Origin: Dreissena polymorpha
Lineage: Eukaryota; Mollusca; Bivalvia; Myida; Dreissenidae
DNA: 64,000 nucleotides
Assembly (NCBI RefSeq): GCF_020536995.1
Contig: NC_068366.1
Location: 18,169,608 to 18,233,607, forward strand
Direction: 5' to 3'
The position numbers and the translations under genes are program-made. Under the pieces are notes generated by a model. It had not been told where the DNA came from. It searched no databases and saw only the letters and a program-made list of their open reading frames with translations. The stretch's first letter is position 1; every line of letters begins with the position of its first letter. This document shows positions 1 through 11,808 of the stretch, piece after piece.

Positions 1-1459
1 AGAAGGGCCTTTATGTTTTGAACAGTTGTTGCTATCTTGAGTTAAAAATAATGCATTGCAGTTATGCTAACATTAAATAAAATATTCTAAGTGTTTGATT
101 ATAAAGATTCATGTTGGCAAAACATCATGGTTTCAGTGGGACTGTAAATTTGTTTGATCCAATTTTAATTACATGTTGTATATGTAGTGTTTCTATACAA
201 CTGCCTATATTTGGTATCGAATATTATATAAACTGATTTAAATCAGTTCGCTGTTGATTTTATTTTTCTCTGCCTTTTTGTTCTCTAAATGAGCTTACAA
301 ATCATTCCATGATTGTTTATTTGTTCTGCTTAGTTGTGTTTAATTGCTTTGATAAAAAATCTTTAAATTATGTTGCTGCTTTTAGAAAATATTATTGCAT
401 TTCTAACTATCTAACTATCTATTGCAGTTTGCTGCACTTAAACAATTCATAACTTTTCTTTATTTTTTGAGTTCTTTTATGTTAGTTCAAATATCATTTG
501 TATGTTTGCAATCGGAAGTTGTGACTATTTAGTCTAGCTAGTAATGATTTGCCAAGGTTTGACTTTCTGTTGACAATTTTTCGCAAAAGGAGGGAGACAT
601 GGCAGACAATGTGGAAATGATGATAACAAATAATATGCATTTTGAAAAATGAAATTGAAATATTTTATGATAGCAAGTTGTATCGTAGAACTTGCCTGGA
701 CTATTTTGTTTTTGCAAAATAATTAGGAGTGTTTAAAGTTCAGAATACTTTCAACTGACATGGGTAGTATATTCAGATATCTTCATTTTGTTTGCAACAT
801 GACTAATATGCATTCAAACAACAATTTGTTACTTTAAATTGCATTTCCAGTTTAGATTTTTTTCTTATTTTGAAAATCAACATGAAGATGACCCTTCTTG
901 TACAAAAGTGGTCTTCGAACAGTGAAAGTGGCTTCATTACACGGGCACAAAATAGTTTGGAGCCATACTTGATTACTGGTACATATTCTGAGCAGTATGT
1001 GAGTTGTATCTGTACTTGCAAAATTTATTGCAAGTTTTTCAAATACTGAGAATGAGCCATGCCATTCTACAATGGTAAGTCTGTTATTTCTTGCACATAA
1101 CTTTATGCGATGTAAACTATTTGTGTATTGTTTCAGTAAAGTGAAAGAAGATAATAGTAGAACAGTGTTTTGTTATAATTTACATCCTTTTCACCTGATT
1201 TCTTGTGCACAATGTGCTCATGGTGAGCCTTTGTGATTGCCTTTAGCTTGTCGGGTGATATTGTCATCAACATTTGCCTTGCAGTTTGTTTAAAAAGTAT
1301 GTGACAATAATCTTATTTTACATAGAACTACAAAACCAAAATAGGCCTCGTGGTGTTTAATAGTGAGCAACCACGCAGCCGAAAAAGATTTTTCTATTGT
1401 GGCTGCCTTTTTGGTTAATATAGTGTCCTGGCTACTTAATTTAGTGGGTTTTTCATTAT
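1..1459. other. No gene seen
   Basis: AT-rich sequence with stop codons in every frame at short intervals. The short open frames here have no recognisable motif, no plausible splice sites around them and biased composition typical of noncoding DNA. I see no repeat structure either. Confidence 0.6.
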
Positions 1460-1690
1460 TTAACCCATTTATGCCTAGCGTCTAGAAAAAAAGGCCTTGG
1501 CAAACAGCGTAGACCCAGATGAGACGCCACATGATGCGGAGTCTCATCAGGGTCTGCGCTGTTTGCTTAAAGGAATATCTGTAAAAAATATTCTAAATAT
1601 AGAAATAAATATACTAGAAATCCCTAATTTTGGAAATAAATTGATCCAATTTAGAAGGATGGTAGAGTCCACTAGGCATAAATGGGTTAA
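1460..1690. mobile_element. piggyBac-like MITE with internal hairpin
   Basis: The element is bounded by TTAA on both sides. Its terminal inverted repeats are CCCATTTATGCCTAG at the left and the exact reverse complement at the right. A TTAA target duplication with termini starting CCC is the hallmark of the piggyBac superfamily, so this 231-bp element without coding capacity is best read as a piggyBac-derived MITE. Inside, 1500-1567 forms a second, nearly perfect hairpin with arms of about 27 bp (AAACAGCG at the left, CGCTGTTT at the right). The frame starting near 1497 is only the hairpin read as protein. Confidence 0.8.
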
Positions 1691-3147
1691 ACATAACCAA
1701 TTTTATATAAATGCATATATGCAGTCATCACAGGGATGATCCCAATATAGTGATTCATTCAGTTTTACTTTCATTGTGTGTCATAATGTTCATGATTGAA
1801 TTCTAAGTACATGCACTTGTATTTCAGTACACTCACACTCACTCACCAGCTGTCTATTATCTTTCTTGTTAAGAATAACTCTAACATATCTCAAGCAGTG
1901 GTTGAAGTGTGCGCTCATGACTTGGTATTTAAATCTCCCTTCTGCAGTATAAATAAATGCAACTAAAAGTTTTTATAGACACTTAGACAATGATTATTTT
2001 GAGTAAGATGTCCTTTGTGCAGACATTCTGATTTAGCGAAACAAATAAGTAAATGAAGGGAAATTTTTTTAAATTCAAAGATGATTTTGAAAGAGTGCGA
2101 CGGACTTCCTTGATGCAAAAACCAGGAGTACGAGTCTTATTTACAAGAGTTTGGACTACTCCCGTATTAAAAGTGTCAAACACTGACTTGGACTTTAGCA
2201 TTTTACAAAATACAGCCAAAATATCAGTGCTGACAATTTAAAGGTAAGTTATTTAAACAATCTATTATATGCTAGACAAATCTAATATGGCTCGATTGGT
2301 CATTGTCGGCTTGGGTACTACTTAAATTTAAGTATACTTTAATCTTTAATATACCCCGGTCACCGAAAATATACTTTTAACGTATACTGGACGATTTCTG
2401 GTTGTCGATGTATTCACTTATTCAAGTGAGGAAAAACATTGACGAAAAAAAACACTTTAAGAGGTCAGCCAATCACATTAAAATCCCCAGTATGCTGCTT
2501 CTATCCTATCCACTTACTTGATCTAATGACATCGCATAAGAGGTAACATTCAGATGACCTTTCAGTAACCATGGTCTTAAAAGTCTGTGTTATACTTTTT
2601 GTTTACTCGTTAAGAATAAAAAGCCAATTGTCTTAAATAAATTTATTTTGTGTGGTTGTAACATGGGCATCGATTTAACTGCAATCTTTACCGAATCTGA
2701 CTTCTTATGAGATGTTTCAGATCCTAGCAGCGACAAACTACGTAAAGGGATTTGATTTGAAAGAGTCTGGAGTTTAGCCGAACTTCTTACCCTATTTCTT
2801 TGAAGTTGTTAGTGAAATTTTAAACACATTACTTGCTCAATATATAGAAAATATATGGTTGGTGATATTTGATATCAGGTGATATAAGAAGAGTCTGATA
2901 TAGCGTAAGCAAAGGCGAGGCGTGCAGAGTCTTTTCACACGCAATATCGGATGTGTCTGATATAACATGATAACTGGTAAACTCTGTTATGTGTAAGAGA
3001 TTTTCACAAATACCCAGTGTCAAAATCATCTATATTTCTAAGGACCTTTAGCGTTTTCTGTAATTGCTTATTTTGCTTTTTCATGATCATTCTTGAGTGA
3101 CCATTGCGCATACTGAATACATTATTGATTGACAAAATTGCGCTAAT
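1691..3147. other. No gene seen; one faint repeat match
   Basis: No supported coding sequence. Around 2295-2395 the sequence (TTGTCGGCTTGGGTACTACT and following) resembles the left part of the MITE-like unit at 58.11-58.30 kb, so a decayed copy of that family probably lies here. Open frames at 1983-2241 on both strands overlap each other and show no motif. Confidence 0.5.
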
Positions 3148-4197
3148 TTTCCCCACTGAATTTTTTTTTAGAGGGGATATAGTAATAGTCTCCGTCCGTC
3201 TGTGCGTCTGTCTGTGCGTCCATCTTTCCGTCCTACTGTCCGAAACTTTGTCCAGAGCATAACTCCAAATCTATTCAATGGATTTACTTTCAATTTAGAA
3301 TATAAACAGATGGCATCTAGGAGAAGTGCAGTGACCATAACTCTACCATAGTTTTTTTAATTATCTCCCTTTATATAATTACAAAGTAAATTTTTGTCTA
3401 AAGCATAACTCTATATCTACTGAAGGGATTTACTTGAAACTTGAAATATAAACAGATGGCAAGTAGGAGAAGTGCAGTGACTAAGAACCATAACTCTATC
3501 TTCCTTAGTTTTTGAATTATCTCCCTTTATTAAATTTCAAAGTAAATTTTTGACCGGAGCATAACTCTAAAGACTAAGAACCACAACTCTATCTACCTAA
3601 GTTTTTGAATTATCACCCTTTATTTAATTTCAAAATAAATTGTTGTTTGGAGCATAACTCTAAATCTACTGAAGGGATTTACTTGAAACTAGAAATATAA
3701 ACATATGGCAACTAGGAGAAGTGAAGTGAACATGAACCATAACTCTTTCGGACGTAGTTTTTGAATTATCTCCCTTTATTTTTTTATTTATATTTTATTT
3801 ATTTATAATTTTAAATTATATTTAATTTAATTTCATAGTTAATATTTTATCTTTTCAATTTTTAATATCTCCTTTTATCTAATTTTACAATAATATTTTT
3901 ATTTGAACACTGACGTATTCACTAAAAAAATGAATAGATGAGTTTAAGGAAAAATACAGTGATCAAGAACAGTGTTTATAGTCTTCTTTGTTAATTACCT
4001 CCCTTTCTTTCATTTCCATATATTTTATTCTCTACAGCATAACTGCAACACTATATAACTAATTGATCCTTGAAATATAAATAGATGACTCAGGTGCGAT
4101 GTTTTAAAAATAGTATTGTACTCTCTTCAACAAATGTTGTCATACAAGCAAACACATTTCGGCGGGGATTTGGCACTACTGTGACAAGCTCTTGTTA
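3148..4197 (+). repeat. Hairpin-tipped tandem-array element, family 1, copy 1
   Basis: The 5' end is a CCCC...GGGG stem-loop (3150-3177) followed by GATATAGTAATAG and a low-complexity CCGTC/CTGTGCGTC stretch. The core is about four diverged monomers of roughly 150 bp, each with GGATTTACTT, ATATAAACAGATGGCA and AATTATCTCCCTTTAT. The distal part degrades into AT-rich sequence and ends in TCTTGTTA. The plan (hairpin, simple repeat, tandem core, TCTTGTT end) is shared with the elements at 19.6 and 41.4 kb. Bivalve pearl/HINE-type Helitron-related elements have similar tandem cores; that assignment is inference. Confidence 0.65.
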
Positions 4198-4930
4198 TAT
4201 TATGTAATAAAACTGATGTGTTTTACTGTATTTAGGCCCTTGAAATTTAACACAATTTCTTTACAAAACATTCAATGTAATAAGTGTGCAATTGTGCGCA
4301 TTCAACCACCGGACCTATAAAATTATCAATCTTTTATATTATGAAGTTACAGTTAAGACAATGGTTCAATGGTTTACTTTAGATTTAAAAAAGAAGTCAA
4401 AATAATTATAATAATACTTGGCATGTTGATTTAAATAATTGGTTTATACTGTGGAAATACAGTTATTGCCTGCTTTACATTTAGAAATTTCTGTGTTCGT
4501 CTTATTATTGAATCAACGCTTATGTTTAGGTTTCTTTAATGCAAAAATTTAGGAAATGTATTACTAGTGATACTGGAGGTAAGCTTTAAAGTAACATAAA
4601 TACTCAAAATCAACGAATATTTCGTACAATATTTCAAAAAATAAAATTAACACATAAATAATCAATGTTCAAATAGCCAAAATGTTTCAATGCTAGATAT
4701 AGTCAGGTAATTTTTAGTGTTTGTGGGCTGTTAAGCCGTTTTATTTATGTATGTACGGTATTCTACTTCATTGGTATAACATTACACATATTATTTTATT
4801 GTCGTTATACTTATATTAATATGAATTTAAAATTGACGCTTGATCTGACACTGTTTTTTGCTGTATAACATTAACTTATTTCGAAGACTGTGGTGGTCAT
4901 TTTATCTTCCTTTGTAAATAATCCTTTTCA
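4198..4930. other. No gene seen
   Basis: AT-rich spacer between two copies of the same tandem-array family. No open frame of note, no inverted repeat recognised. Confidence 0.55.
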
Positions 4931-5400
4931 TCCCCACCGAAAAAAAATTCGGAGGTGATATAGTAATTGGTCCCATCCGTCTGTGCGTCCGACTTTCCGT
5001 CCGAAACTTTGTCCAGAGCATAACTCCAATCTATTCAACGGATTTACTTTAAACTTAGAATATAAACAGATGGCAACTAGAAGAAGTGCAGTGACCAAGA
5101 ACCATAACTCTATCTACCTTATTTTTGAATTATCTCCCTTTATTTAATTTCAAAGTAAATTTTTGTCCGAGGCATAACTCTAAATCTACTGAAAGGATTT
5201 ACTTGAAACTAGAAATATAAACAGATGGCAACTTGGAGAAGTGCAGTGAACATTAACCATAACTCTTTCGGCCATAGTTTTTCCATTATCTCTCTTTATT
5301 TATTTTTTTTATTTTTTATTTTTATTTATATTTTAAATATTTATAATTTGAAGTTATATTTTATTTAATTTCATAGTAAATATTTTAGCTTTTCTATTAT
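4931..5400 (+). repeat. Hairpin-tipped tandem-array element, family 1, copy 2 (partial)
   Basis: Same 5' organisation as the element at 3.15 kb: a stem-loop with arms CACCGAA and TTCGGAGGTG, then GATATAGTAATTGG, CCATCCGTCTGTGCG and two monomers carrying GGATTTACTT and ATATAAACAGATGGCA. It shares the AT-rich distal segment but no TCTTGTT end was found, so it appears 3'-truncated. Confidence 0.65.
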
Positions 5401-6247
5401 TTAACAGTAATTTATTTTCCGAAACAATCTATGAATTACCCAATGAGTGATTATGTTACGGTTTTTATACGAAAACATTAGTATAGTTTAACCATAGTTG
5501 ATTTATAACCCATCGTACACTACGGCACCGTGTGACTGCTTTAGGTCATAATACACTTAATAGTTTCCCTATATAATTCAGTGTAAAAGCGACAACTTTG
5601 AGCGAAAATAAATGCAACATTTTGCACATAGAGACCCACATAACCATACCTTTTCTTAAAGGCCATTCTAAGCGGAATCGATTTATGCAATAAAAAAGGT
5701 ATGTCATGTACAATGCAAGAAAGAACTTGACACAAATCAAAATCGACTGTTTTTGCAACTTTTTTTTCCGGCCGTTTCTTAGTGGAATGTAACCTTTGCT
5801 AGTGCAATGGTTTACTATAGTCTTCACGTGTATCATATTTCAGGGATTCAGTAGTGAACACCTATTCATGCCCTACCATTATCTCCGCAAGATAACACCC
5901 GAATAATGGTAAAAAGTGTAAAACATGCCTTCCTGTCAACTCACTCTGGATCAGCAGACGATTAATCCGAGATAGCCGATGTATCACGATTGCCTGTCAA
6001 CTATGATATTTTTTTAGAGAGTACAGCCCTACATGAAGCGATCATTTAGTGTATTGTAACCTTTAATTACTGGATAAACTTCCTGCTTACAAAAGGTTAG
6101 TTTTTCTTTCTTTTTTGTTGTTGTTCCGTCAAAAAATGTGAAATTAGTCGTCAAAGGATGTATCCCATATAAATTGAATCACGTCTAGTGTTTATTACCA
6201 CTGTTAAAATTTGTTTGGCTTTACGATTCATGAATATATGCGATAAT
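5401..6247. other. No gene seen
   Basis: No coding support. The overlapping minus-strand frames at 5541-5836 are in different phases of the same AT-rich sequence and contain nothing recognisable. Confidence 0.5.
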
Positions 6248-6786
6248 TGGACGTTTCGTGCCACTACCAGTTCGTGCCACTGACATTTGTGTAGGAGGGC
6301 ATTGGACGTTTCGTCCCACTGATAATTTATAGGCGGATAGGTGTGAATAATATCGTATAGAAGGTGTGAATAATGACAGCAAACTTTCGCACCTTTGATT
6401 GTAACATCTGTTCAATGTTAAAACAAGATTGTTTTATTTCATTATTGTTTAAGAGTCAATTTACATGCTTAATACAATACATTAACAAAAAAATACATAA
6501 AACATTTTCAAAACATTTACATTAACCATATCCAAAAGTAAATGCATACAAGCGTTTTAACAATATCTAGATTGATTACATAAATATATTTAAACATTTG
6601 CAATAAATTGACATTAACAATATCAAATAGATTCTTTATTTCCTCCATTCATGGAGAGCTTAACACATTTACAACAAGTATTTACATCATTAATGTATAC
6701 AATAGATAATAATATGTGTATATTAATATATGTACATGCATATCAACAACAATAGAGAGACGATTTTATAATTAGACACTCACAAA

Positions 6787-7308
6787 CTAACAAACTAGTC
6801 TCAGCAATAGGATTGCTAATTGATTATTCAGGCGATTGTCATCTGTAGTTGATAGCGTCATTTGAAACAACGTTACGATTTGTTCTAATGGTGTCTTTCG
6901 TATTAATTTAATAAAACACTGAAACCCCTTTTGGTAAATGACAGCATCCCAAAGTGATTCACGTAACAGTTCCCTTCTCGAACAAAAACACACTGAATGA
7001 AGTAGTTTGTTTTCCGTGTGTATCCCACACAATGAGCACACTGTTGGGTACGATCTAGAGAGGAATCCTCCCAGTTGTGCCATCAGGGTGGCTATTAAGG
7101 GCGATAGCTTAGGCGAAATCCGGGATATTTTCCAGAGGGACAAGGGCTTATCTACGTGTAGAACATCATCAAGGTCAGTGATTGTTTTGCGATTTAAGCA
7201 GAAGTTTAACTGAAGAATTAATGCCTTTCTAACTTCGAATCGACGATATTTGATGTAAAAATGAACTTCTGAATTAAAACTGAATGAGTTGGTAATGTTA
7301 TTTTGCAA
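6787..7308 (-). pseudogene. LINE ORF2 C-terminal fragment
   Basis: The 173-residue frame reads like the C-terminal end of a bivalve non-LTR retrotransposon polyprotein. A segment W-K-I-S-R-I-S-P-K is followed by VCSLCGIHTENKLLHSVCFC, a C-x2-C-x8-H-x4-C-type knuckle, and then RRELLRESLW. Such a knuckle followed by R-x-x-LW is common at LINE ORF2 ends. No RT motif is present, so this is a 5'-truncated copy. It differs from the LINE tail at 51.9 kb (knuckle CVCGEVESVYHFFFICPRF) and is therefore another family. Confidence 0.6.
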
Positions 7309-7678
7309 TTTTACGCAAATTGATGAAAATTTAAACTTTCTGGTTTACACCACAAAAAAGGTCCTTCAACGATGAGACGTTCCAAAGAATTTAGCCCATA
7401 TAAAAAGTATCTCTAAATTCTTTGCGCGTCTTATAAATGAGACTACAGAAGTGAATGCATACATACATTTTAACAATATCTAGATTTATTACATAAATAT
7501 ATAATATATTGAAACATTTGCAATAAATTGACATTAACAATATCAGAAGTGAATGCATAAATACAATTTAAAAGGTTTTATACACATATACAAAAGTAAA
7601 TAAATACATAAACAAAAATACAACAGCATACTTTCCTATCCTATACATACACAAATCAGATATACAATGTATTGCATT

Positions 7679-8053
7679 TCAGGAGTCATCATTGTGGATT
7701 TTGTCCATGGTTGTGCTTGGTCCCAGCCCGATGATATGGCTGCACGCTCTCAGCAGTTCAGTAGTTGTTATGTCATCGTCTTCGTACTTCTCCCATATCT
7801 CGAAGAGTCGCCCGTGCACTTCTTTGAATATTTTCCGGTGTACCTGAGTCAGGGCGTGTTCCGACACTAGGCGGATTGTTAGATCCACTGTTTCTGCCTC
7901 ACGGCGCAACAGGAGGCACGTAAAACCCTAGGTCGCACTGACCCCAGTCTCACACGACAGATGCTGCCATCTTTCACATTCATCGCATGAGTTGGCTTTA
8001 TCTTCTTCACCAACATTCCGTGCACAGTACACATGAGGAAATTCGCAAGCCAT
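7679..8053 (-). pseudogene. PHD-like finger gene fragment inside the TIR element
   Basis: From an ATG at 8053 the minus strand reads MACEFPHVYCARNVGEED, then SCDECERWQHLSC and ETG. The spacing Y-C-A-R ... C-D-E-C ... W-Q-H-L-S-C matches the first half of a PHD-type zinc finger as seen in multi-copy bivalve proteins. An in-frame TAG follows about 50 codons in, after which a 76-residue frame (starting RREAETVDLTIRL, rich in E, K and T) continues to 7679. Function unknown; likely transposon cargo rather than a host gene. Confidence 0.5.
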
Positions 8054-8439
8054 TACTGGTTTTGTGAATTTAACGAACAACACACGTTTTTTATACTATC
8101 AATAAATCATTTTATTATATTTTTTACAAACACATACACATGATGCATAAAAAATAACAACACTTTATGTTTTTTATTTATTGAACATAATGAACTATTT
8201 ACAAATAATTGTATAATAACAATAAATCATTTTATTTTTAGTTATTTATTATTATAATTGTCAACATTGTTGTAATTTTCAACATAAATATACACTCCAA
8301 TATCATTGACACCTATACGGCATTATTCACACCTATCCGCCTATATGTTATCAGTGGGACGAAACGTCTACCTCTTTTCAACACAAATATCAGTGGCACG
8401 AACTGGTAGTGGCACGAAACGTCCATAAACCGGAAATTT

Positions 8440-9250
8440 TCACCCGGAAGTTGTCAAAAAATGTCGTTTGGTTTTGATACAATGACAGTTTATGTTATGC
8501 GAAGTTTTCATAAGAATGATGAGCCAAACTAGTGAAATTTATACCCAACAATCTACAATTCCATACGAATTGTCACAGACTGATGACGTATTTTTAAATG
8601 AACTTGCACAAGTTGATGAGTTATACCACATTAGCCATGTTAGCGATGAATCGTTTACAAAATCAAATGAAAACTTGACAGTTTTCCAATCCAATTCTGT
8701 ACAGGTTGAAAGTAGTGATGTAGATTTGGAAATTCATGCAAGTATTTTATTTGAAGATGTTGATGATCATGTTGAGGATAATGATAGTGATACGTGTGAT
8801 TAGGTTGATTGCTTATTTTATGATCACCACATTAATTGTGGCGAGTCTGAGTCTGACCAAATGCAATTTGATCACGAACAGAATGACATTAGAAAAGAAG
8901 ATAAAAAAGAAGCAGAAATTATTTCAAATTTCACGCGTGAAACATGCCAGTGTAGTGTCTTGTATGGTAGTAAACTATGTTCAACAAAAGTTGGTGTTAA
9001 TAATCTGCTAGAAAATAGGACCCAATGCCAGGAACTGCTTTCAAGAGAAAAAGAAATGGTAGTTAAATCCCAACTTTGTTTCCAAAGAAAAAATTGTACT
9101 TTTACATCTGAAAATAAACAATCTAAAAATTTGCGAATGAGACCATCTCAGAAATATTTTTTCCATGGTCAGCAAATTTGTAAGAAAACTTTCTGTTTTG
9201 CATTTGCAATTTCTCAGTCGCAAACAAATATCATCACTCTTAATTATTAA
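8440..9250 (+). pseudogene. Coding relic of a multi-copy, probably transposon-associated protein
   Basis: Two stretches in the same frame (about 8492-8803 and 8861-9250) have protein-like composition unlike the flanks. The first is acidic and rich in S, D and E. The second contains ETCQCSVLYGSKLCSTK and RPSQKYFFHGQQICKKTFCF. The Y-x-F-H-G-x-x-[IV]-C-x-x-T-F signature recalls the N-terminal region of multi-copy invertebrate proteins that also carry a DDE/integrase-type catalytic region, which is absent here. It is a broken fossil with one or two breaks and no 3' half. Family is uncertain. Confidence 0.4.
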
Positions 9251-10320
9251 GAAATTTTTTGTGAACAAACTTATAATAAAAATAAAAATGCCACGACATG
9301 ACATGGTTTGGCACTGCATTTCAAGTTGCATTTTATATATAATCAAATACATCTAAATAATTAAATTAAATTGACTTAAATAGTATTGCTTATTTAGAAC
9401 GCCATCACACGACACACGTTAACGTCTTGCGCCTATTTAAATATTCAGATGAAAAAAGTATCCGCGTCAATTGTTACACAAATATAATCGATAACAAATA
9501 TCATTTTCTTGCATGTCTCCCGAAATACTCGGAGCTACGAGAAAACAATTTATAGCACACAAATAAAACAATATAGTATTATACTTGGTTGTTGTGAGAC
9601 ATTTGGTAATACTTCTTCAAATCAAGCCAATATCTTGATTTTTAGGAAACTGAAGAAATTATTTTATTCTTTCAACAGTTGTTTTTCCACAAATATGTTC
9701 CAGTTTTTTTTTGGAAAGACGTACGGTTTTTCATATAGAATAAATATATTCAAATCATGTCATCACGAAGACTATGTAGTGTAATTTCTTGTTGTTACCA
9801 TATTGAAGAACCACATTGAATAAGGGAAACTAAAGATACCTACTCTATTTCTTTTAAAACGTAGAAAACGTTTGTATAGTTCTAGTTCATACAATAAATA
9901 CTTCTTAATTGCTTATGTCCTAGAGAAATGTAAGGTTTGTTGAAATAATGTATTGTTTAACAAGCCCTTGCTAAGCTTAGCGAACCAAGTGGACAATAAT
10001 TATATGCCTAACGATTGTCTCTTTGAAATAATACCATCTGAAAAGTGAGCATCTACAGTGTCCAATCATCACGTTTGTCATAAACATAAGTTTTTACTAA
10101 AATACTATTAATCGTTTAAGTTGCAATTTGAAGTGATCTATGTGTGCATAAAAAGAACACAAGTGTAATTATGTTTTTTTTTCTTGATAAGTGGACATAT
10201 ATACAGATTTGTAAACATAATATAAATTAATGCATTTTGGTATATACTACATGTCAATGTTTTTAATGTTTTGAATATAATGTAAATATACATGCCTAAA
10301 CCACTTTGAGTATGTTTCAG
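9251..10320. other. No gene seen; probable intron or upstream region of the 10.3-kb exon
   Basis: AT-rich, with no convincing exon. It ends in the acceptor TTTCAG of the exon at 10321. Confidence 0.45.
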
Positions 10321-10779
10321 CAAACATACACAGTGACTGTAATGCACACGTATTCCGGGCCAGCGAATGCCGTATCCGGAAACCCAGATACAGGGTCCCT
10401 TAGATCCACAAATAGGGAGGAACAACAAGTCGTTAGGACTGCTGATATAAAAGCGTATGGGAAACACAAGAACAAGTTCAAGAAAGCAAAAAAGAAATAT
10501 ATCAAGTTTCTGAACACAGGGACCCTTAACAAAATTTTGCCAATGAACTCGCAGTCTAAACAAGAGATGTACAAGGAACTTAAACAATCAAATTACCGAA
10601 TTCATGTAATACCAGCCCAGATGTTTGAAGATGCAAGGCGTTATGGGGAAATCAACATATTTCAACTGGAGTATACATATTTGCATCCGGCTAGCAGCAG
10701 TTACGTTTTTGCAATCCCTGTTTATCGAAACGGTCACATCAACTTAATTGATAGGAATTGCAATGATAATTACAATTAG
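10321..10779 (+). CDS. Terminal exon, unknown C-terminal domain (paralogue of 61.3-kb exon)
   Basis: The exon starts after the acceptor GTATGTTTCAG and reads QTYTVTVMHTYSGPANAV, through a lysine-rich helix-like stretch (KHKNKFKKAKKKYIKFL), to the C-terminal block YRIHVIPAQMFEDARRYG ... TYLHPASSSYVFAIPVY, stopping at 10777-10779. The C-terminal block aligns with MKVHVIRAEVFEDALRKCYG ... TNSHPPGCCYVILIPTF in the exon at 61336-62120: same order, same spacing, conserved HVI, FEDA, YG, HP and YV-I-P. The two are therefore divergent paralogues of one family. I do not recognise the family. Upstream exons were not found, so the start is unknown; the internal ATG near 10342 is not a supported initiator. 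Confidence 0.6.
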   Translation, partial: QTYTVTVMHTYSGPANAVSGNPDTGSLRSTNREEQQVVRTADIKAYGKHKNKFKKAKKKYIKFLNTGTLNKILPMNSQSKQEMYKELKQSNYRIHVIPAQMFEDARRYGEINIFQLEYTYLHPASSSYVFAIPVYRNGHINLIDRNCNDNYN

Positions 10780-11574
10780 CCACCATACATAAAACAAGAA
10801 CATTTCTCTTAAGTGTTTATTTAGTAATTTGTTCAGTATTAAAGGATCAGGTTCAGAAAGTAATATTACTAACACTGGTCCATCACTTATGACATCGTTC
10901 ATTACGTCCAACTGAAGTACTTCGAGAAAAGGAATGACGTCTATTGCAAAATTCGCATACGTATTCTAGGATAACTACATTCTGTGCGAGCTCACTATAA
11001 ATCAAATCGATTGTGCTCCTGAATATGCATGCGAATCATATTGTTCTTTTAATTAAGTTTGTGTTTTTCTGGTGTAAGAACCCAATTCGAATGATTACAT
11101 ACAAGTGTTATTATATCGCGTTTCACCATGTCCTTGTGCACACGGATAAAACAATACCAACCACACGTTCTAAGCGTACGATCTTCATAAATGAATGATT
11201 TTATCGTAAGCTTGCAAAGAATGTAGTCAACTGATCACTTGTAAAATTTAACATCAAAACCTTTACTCATCAATGAGATATTCAAGTTTAACAAGTGTTC
11301 CGTTAGAATAGTCTCCAAGTGTACATGTTTCCTATGCGTGCTCACATAAATTACACTTTTTCGTTATCTGAGCTTTGCATCAGCTTGTGGTCACGTCGGC
11401 ATTCTCTGCTGTTACCAAGGAGCTGCTTACCGCCATTGAAGTCTAAGGGCAACTCTAGCAGCAACCGCCCGAACTTGCTGTTATTATTGTCCCGAAACAA
11501 ACAGCGATTGAACATAGTGGACATGTATAGGTATAAACAAACTTATTCAACATTAAGTGAGAGTGAAACGCTTG
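10780..11574. other. No gene seen (3' flank of the 10.3-kb exon)
   Basis: No canonical AATAAA close to the stop; no further exon recognised. The frame at 11319-11603 has no motif and leads into the mariner relic. Confidence 0.45.
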
Positions 11575-11808
11575 AACTGTTAATGGCCTATATTGTATCT
11601 TGATACGAAGGAAGGGGATTCTTTTCAAGACAAAATTGCGACTACCGATGGGACCCGGCTGTGTAATTTCGATCCTGAAACGAAAGCTCAGTCAGCTCTT
11701 TGGAAGTCACCATTGGTTCAACAGTCCGGAAAGGCCCGCATGCAAGGAAACTGGAAAAAGATGTTCATCATTTACAGAGATCGTCAAAGAACGATCATTC
11801 AGCATTGA
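11575..11808 (+). pseudogene. Mariner-type transposase fragment
   Basis: The plus strand reads YLDTKEGDSFQDKIATTDG, then NFDPETKAQSALWKSPL and FIIYRDRQRTIIQH. This follows mariner transposases around the second catalytic aspartate: L-x-x-Y-x-x-E-G-D-x-F-L-D-R-I-V-T-G-D-E-T-W, then H-F-D-P-E-T-K-x-Q-S-x-x-W, then M-F-x-x-x-W-D. The catalytic TGDETW is changed to TTDGTR, so the copy is inactive. No terminal repeats were located and the remaining transposase is missing on both sides. Confidence 0.65.

Larger units (their letters stand above)
6248..8425. mobile_element. DNA transposon with 115-bp TIRs (Mutator-like?), non-autonomous
   Basis: 6248-6362 and 8311-8425 are inverted copies of each other at close to 90 percent identity. 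Both begin TGGACGTTTCGTGCCACTAC, and each contains the phrase ACGTTTCGT(G/C)CCACTG twice. No clear target-site duplication is visible in the flanks (TGCGATAAT left, TAAACCGGA right). TIRs this long suggest a Mutator-like element, but no transposase is present. The cargo is a LINE tail (6787-7308), a 95-120-bp sequence present twice in direct orientation (6536-6630 and 7447-7555), and a PHD-like finger fragment (7679-8053). A Pack-MULE-like capture is one reading; nested insertion is the other. Confidence 0.7.

Noticed and set aside
1497-1739. 80-residue protein starting MANSVDPDET
   Set aside because: Lies over the internal hairpin of the piggyBac-like MITE and runs off its end; a known kind of spurious prediction.
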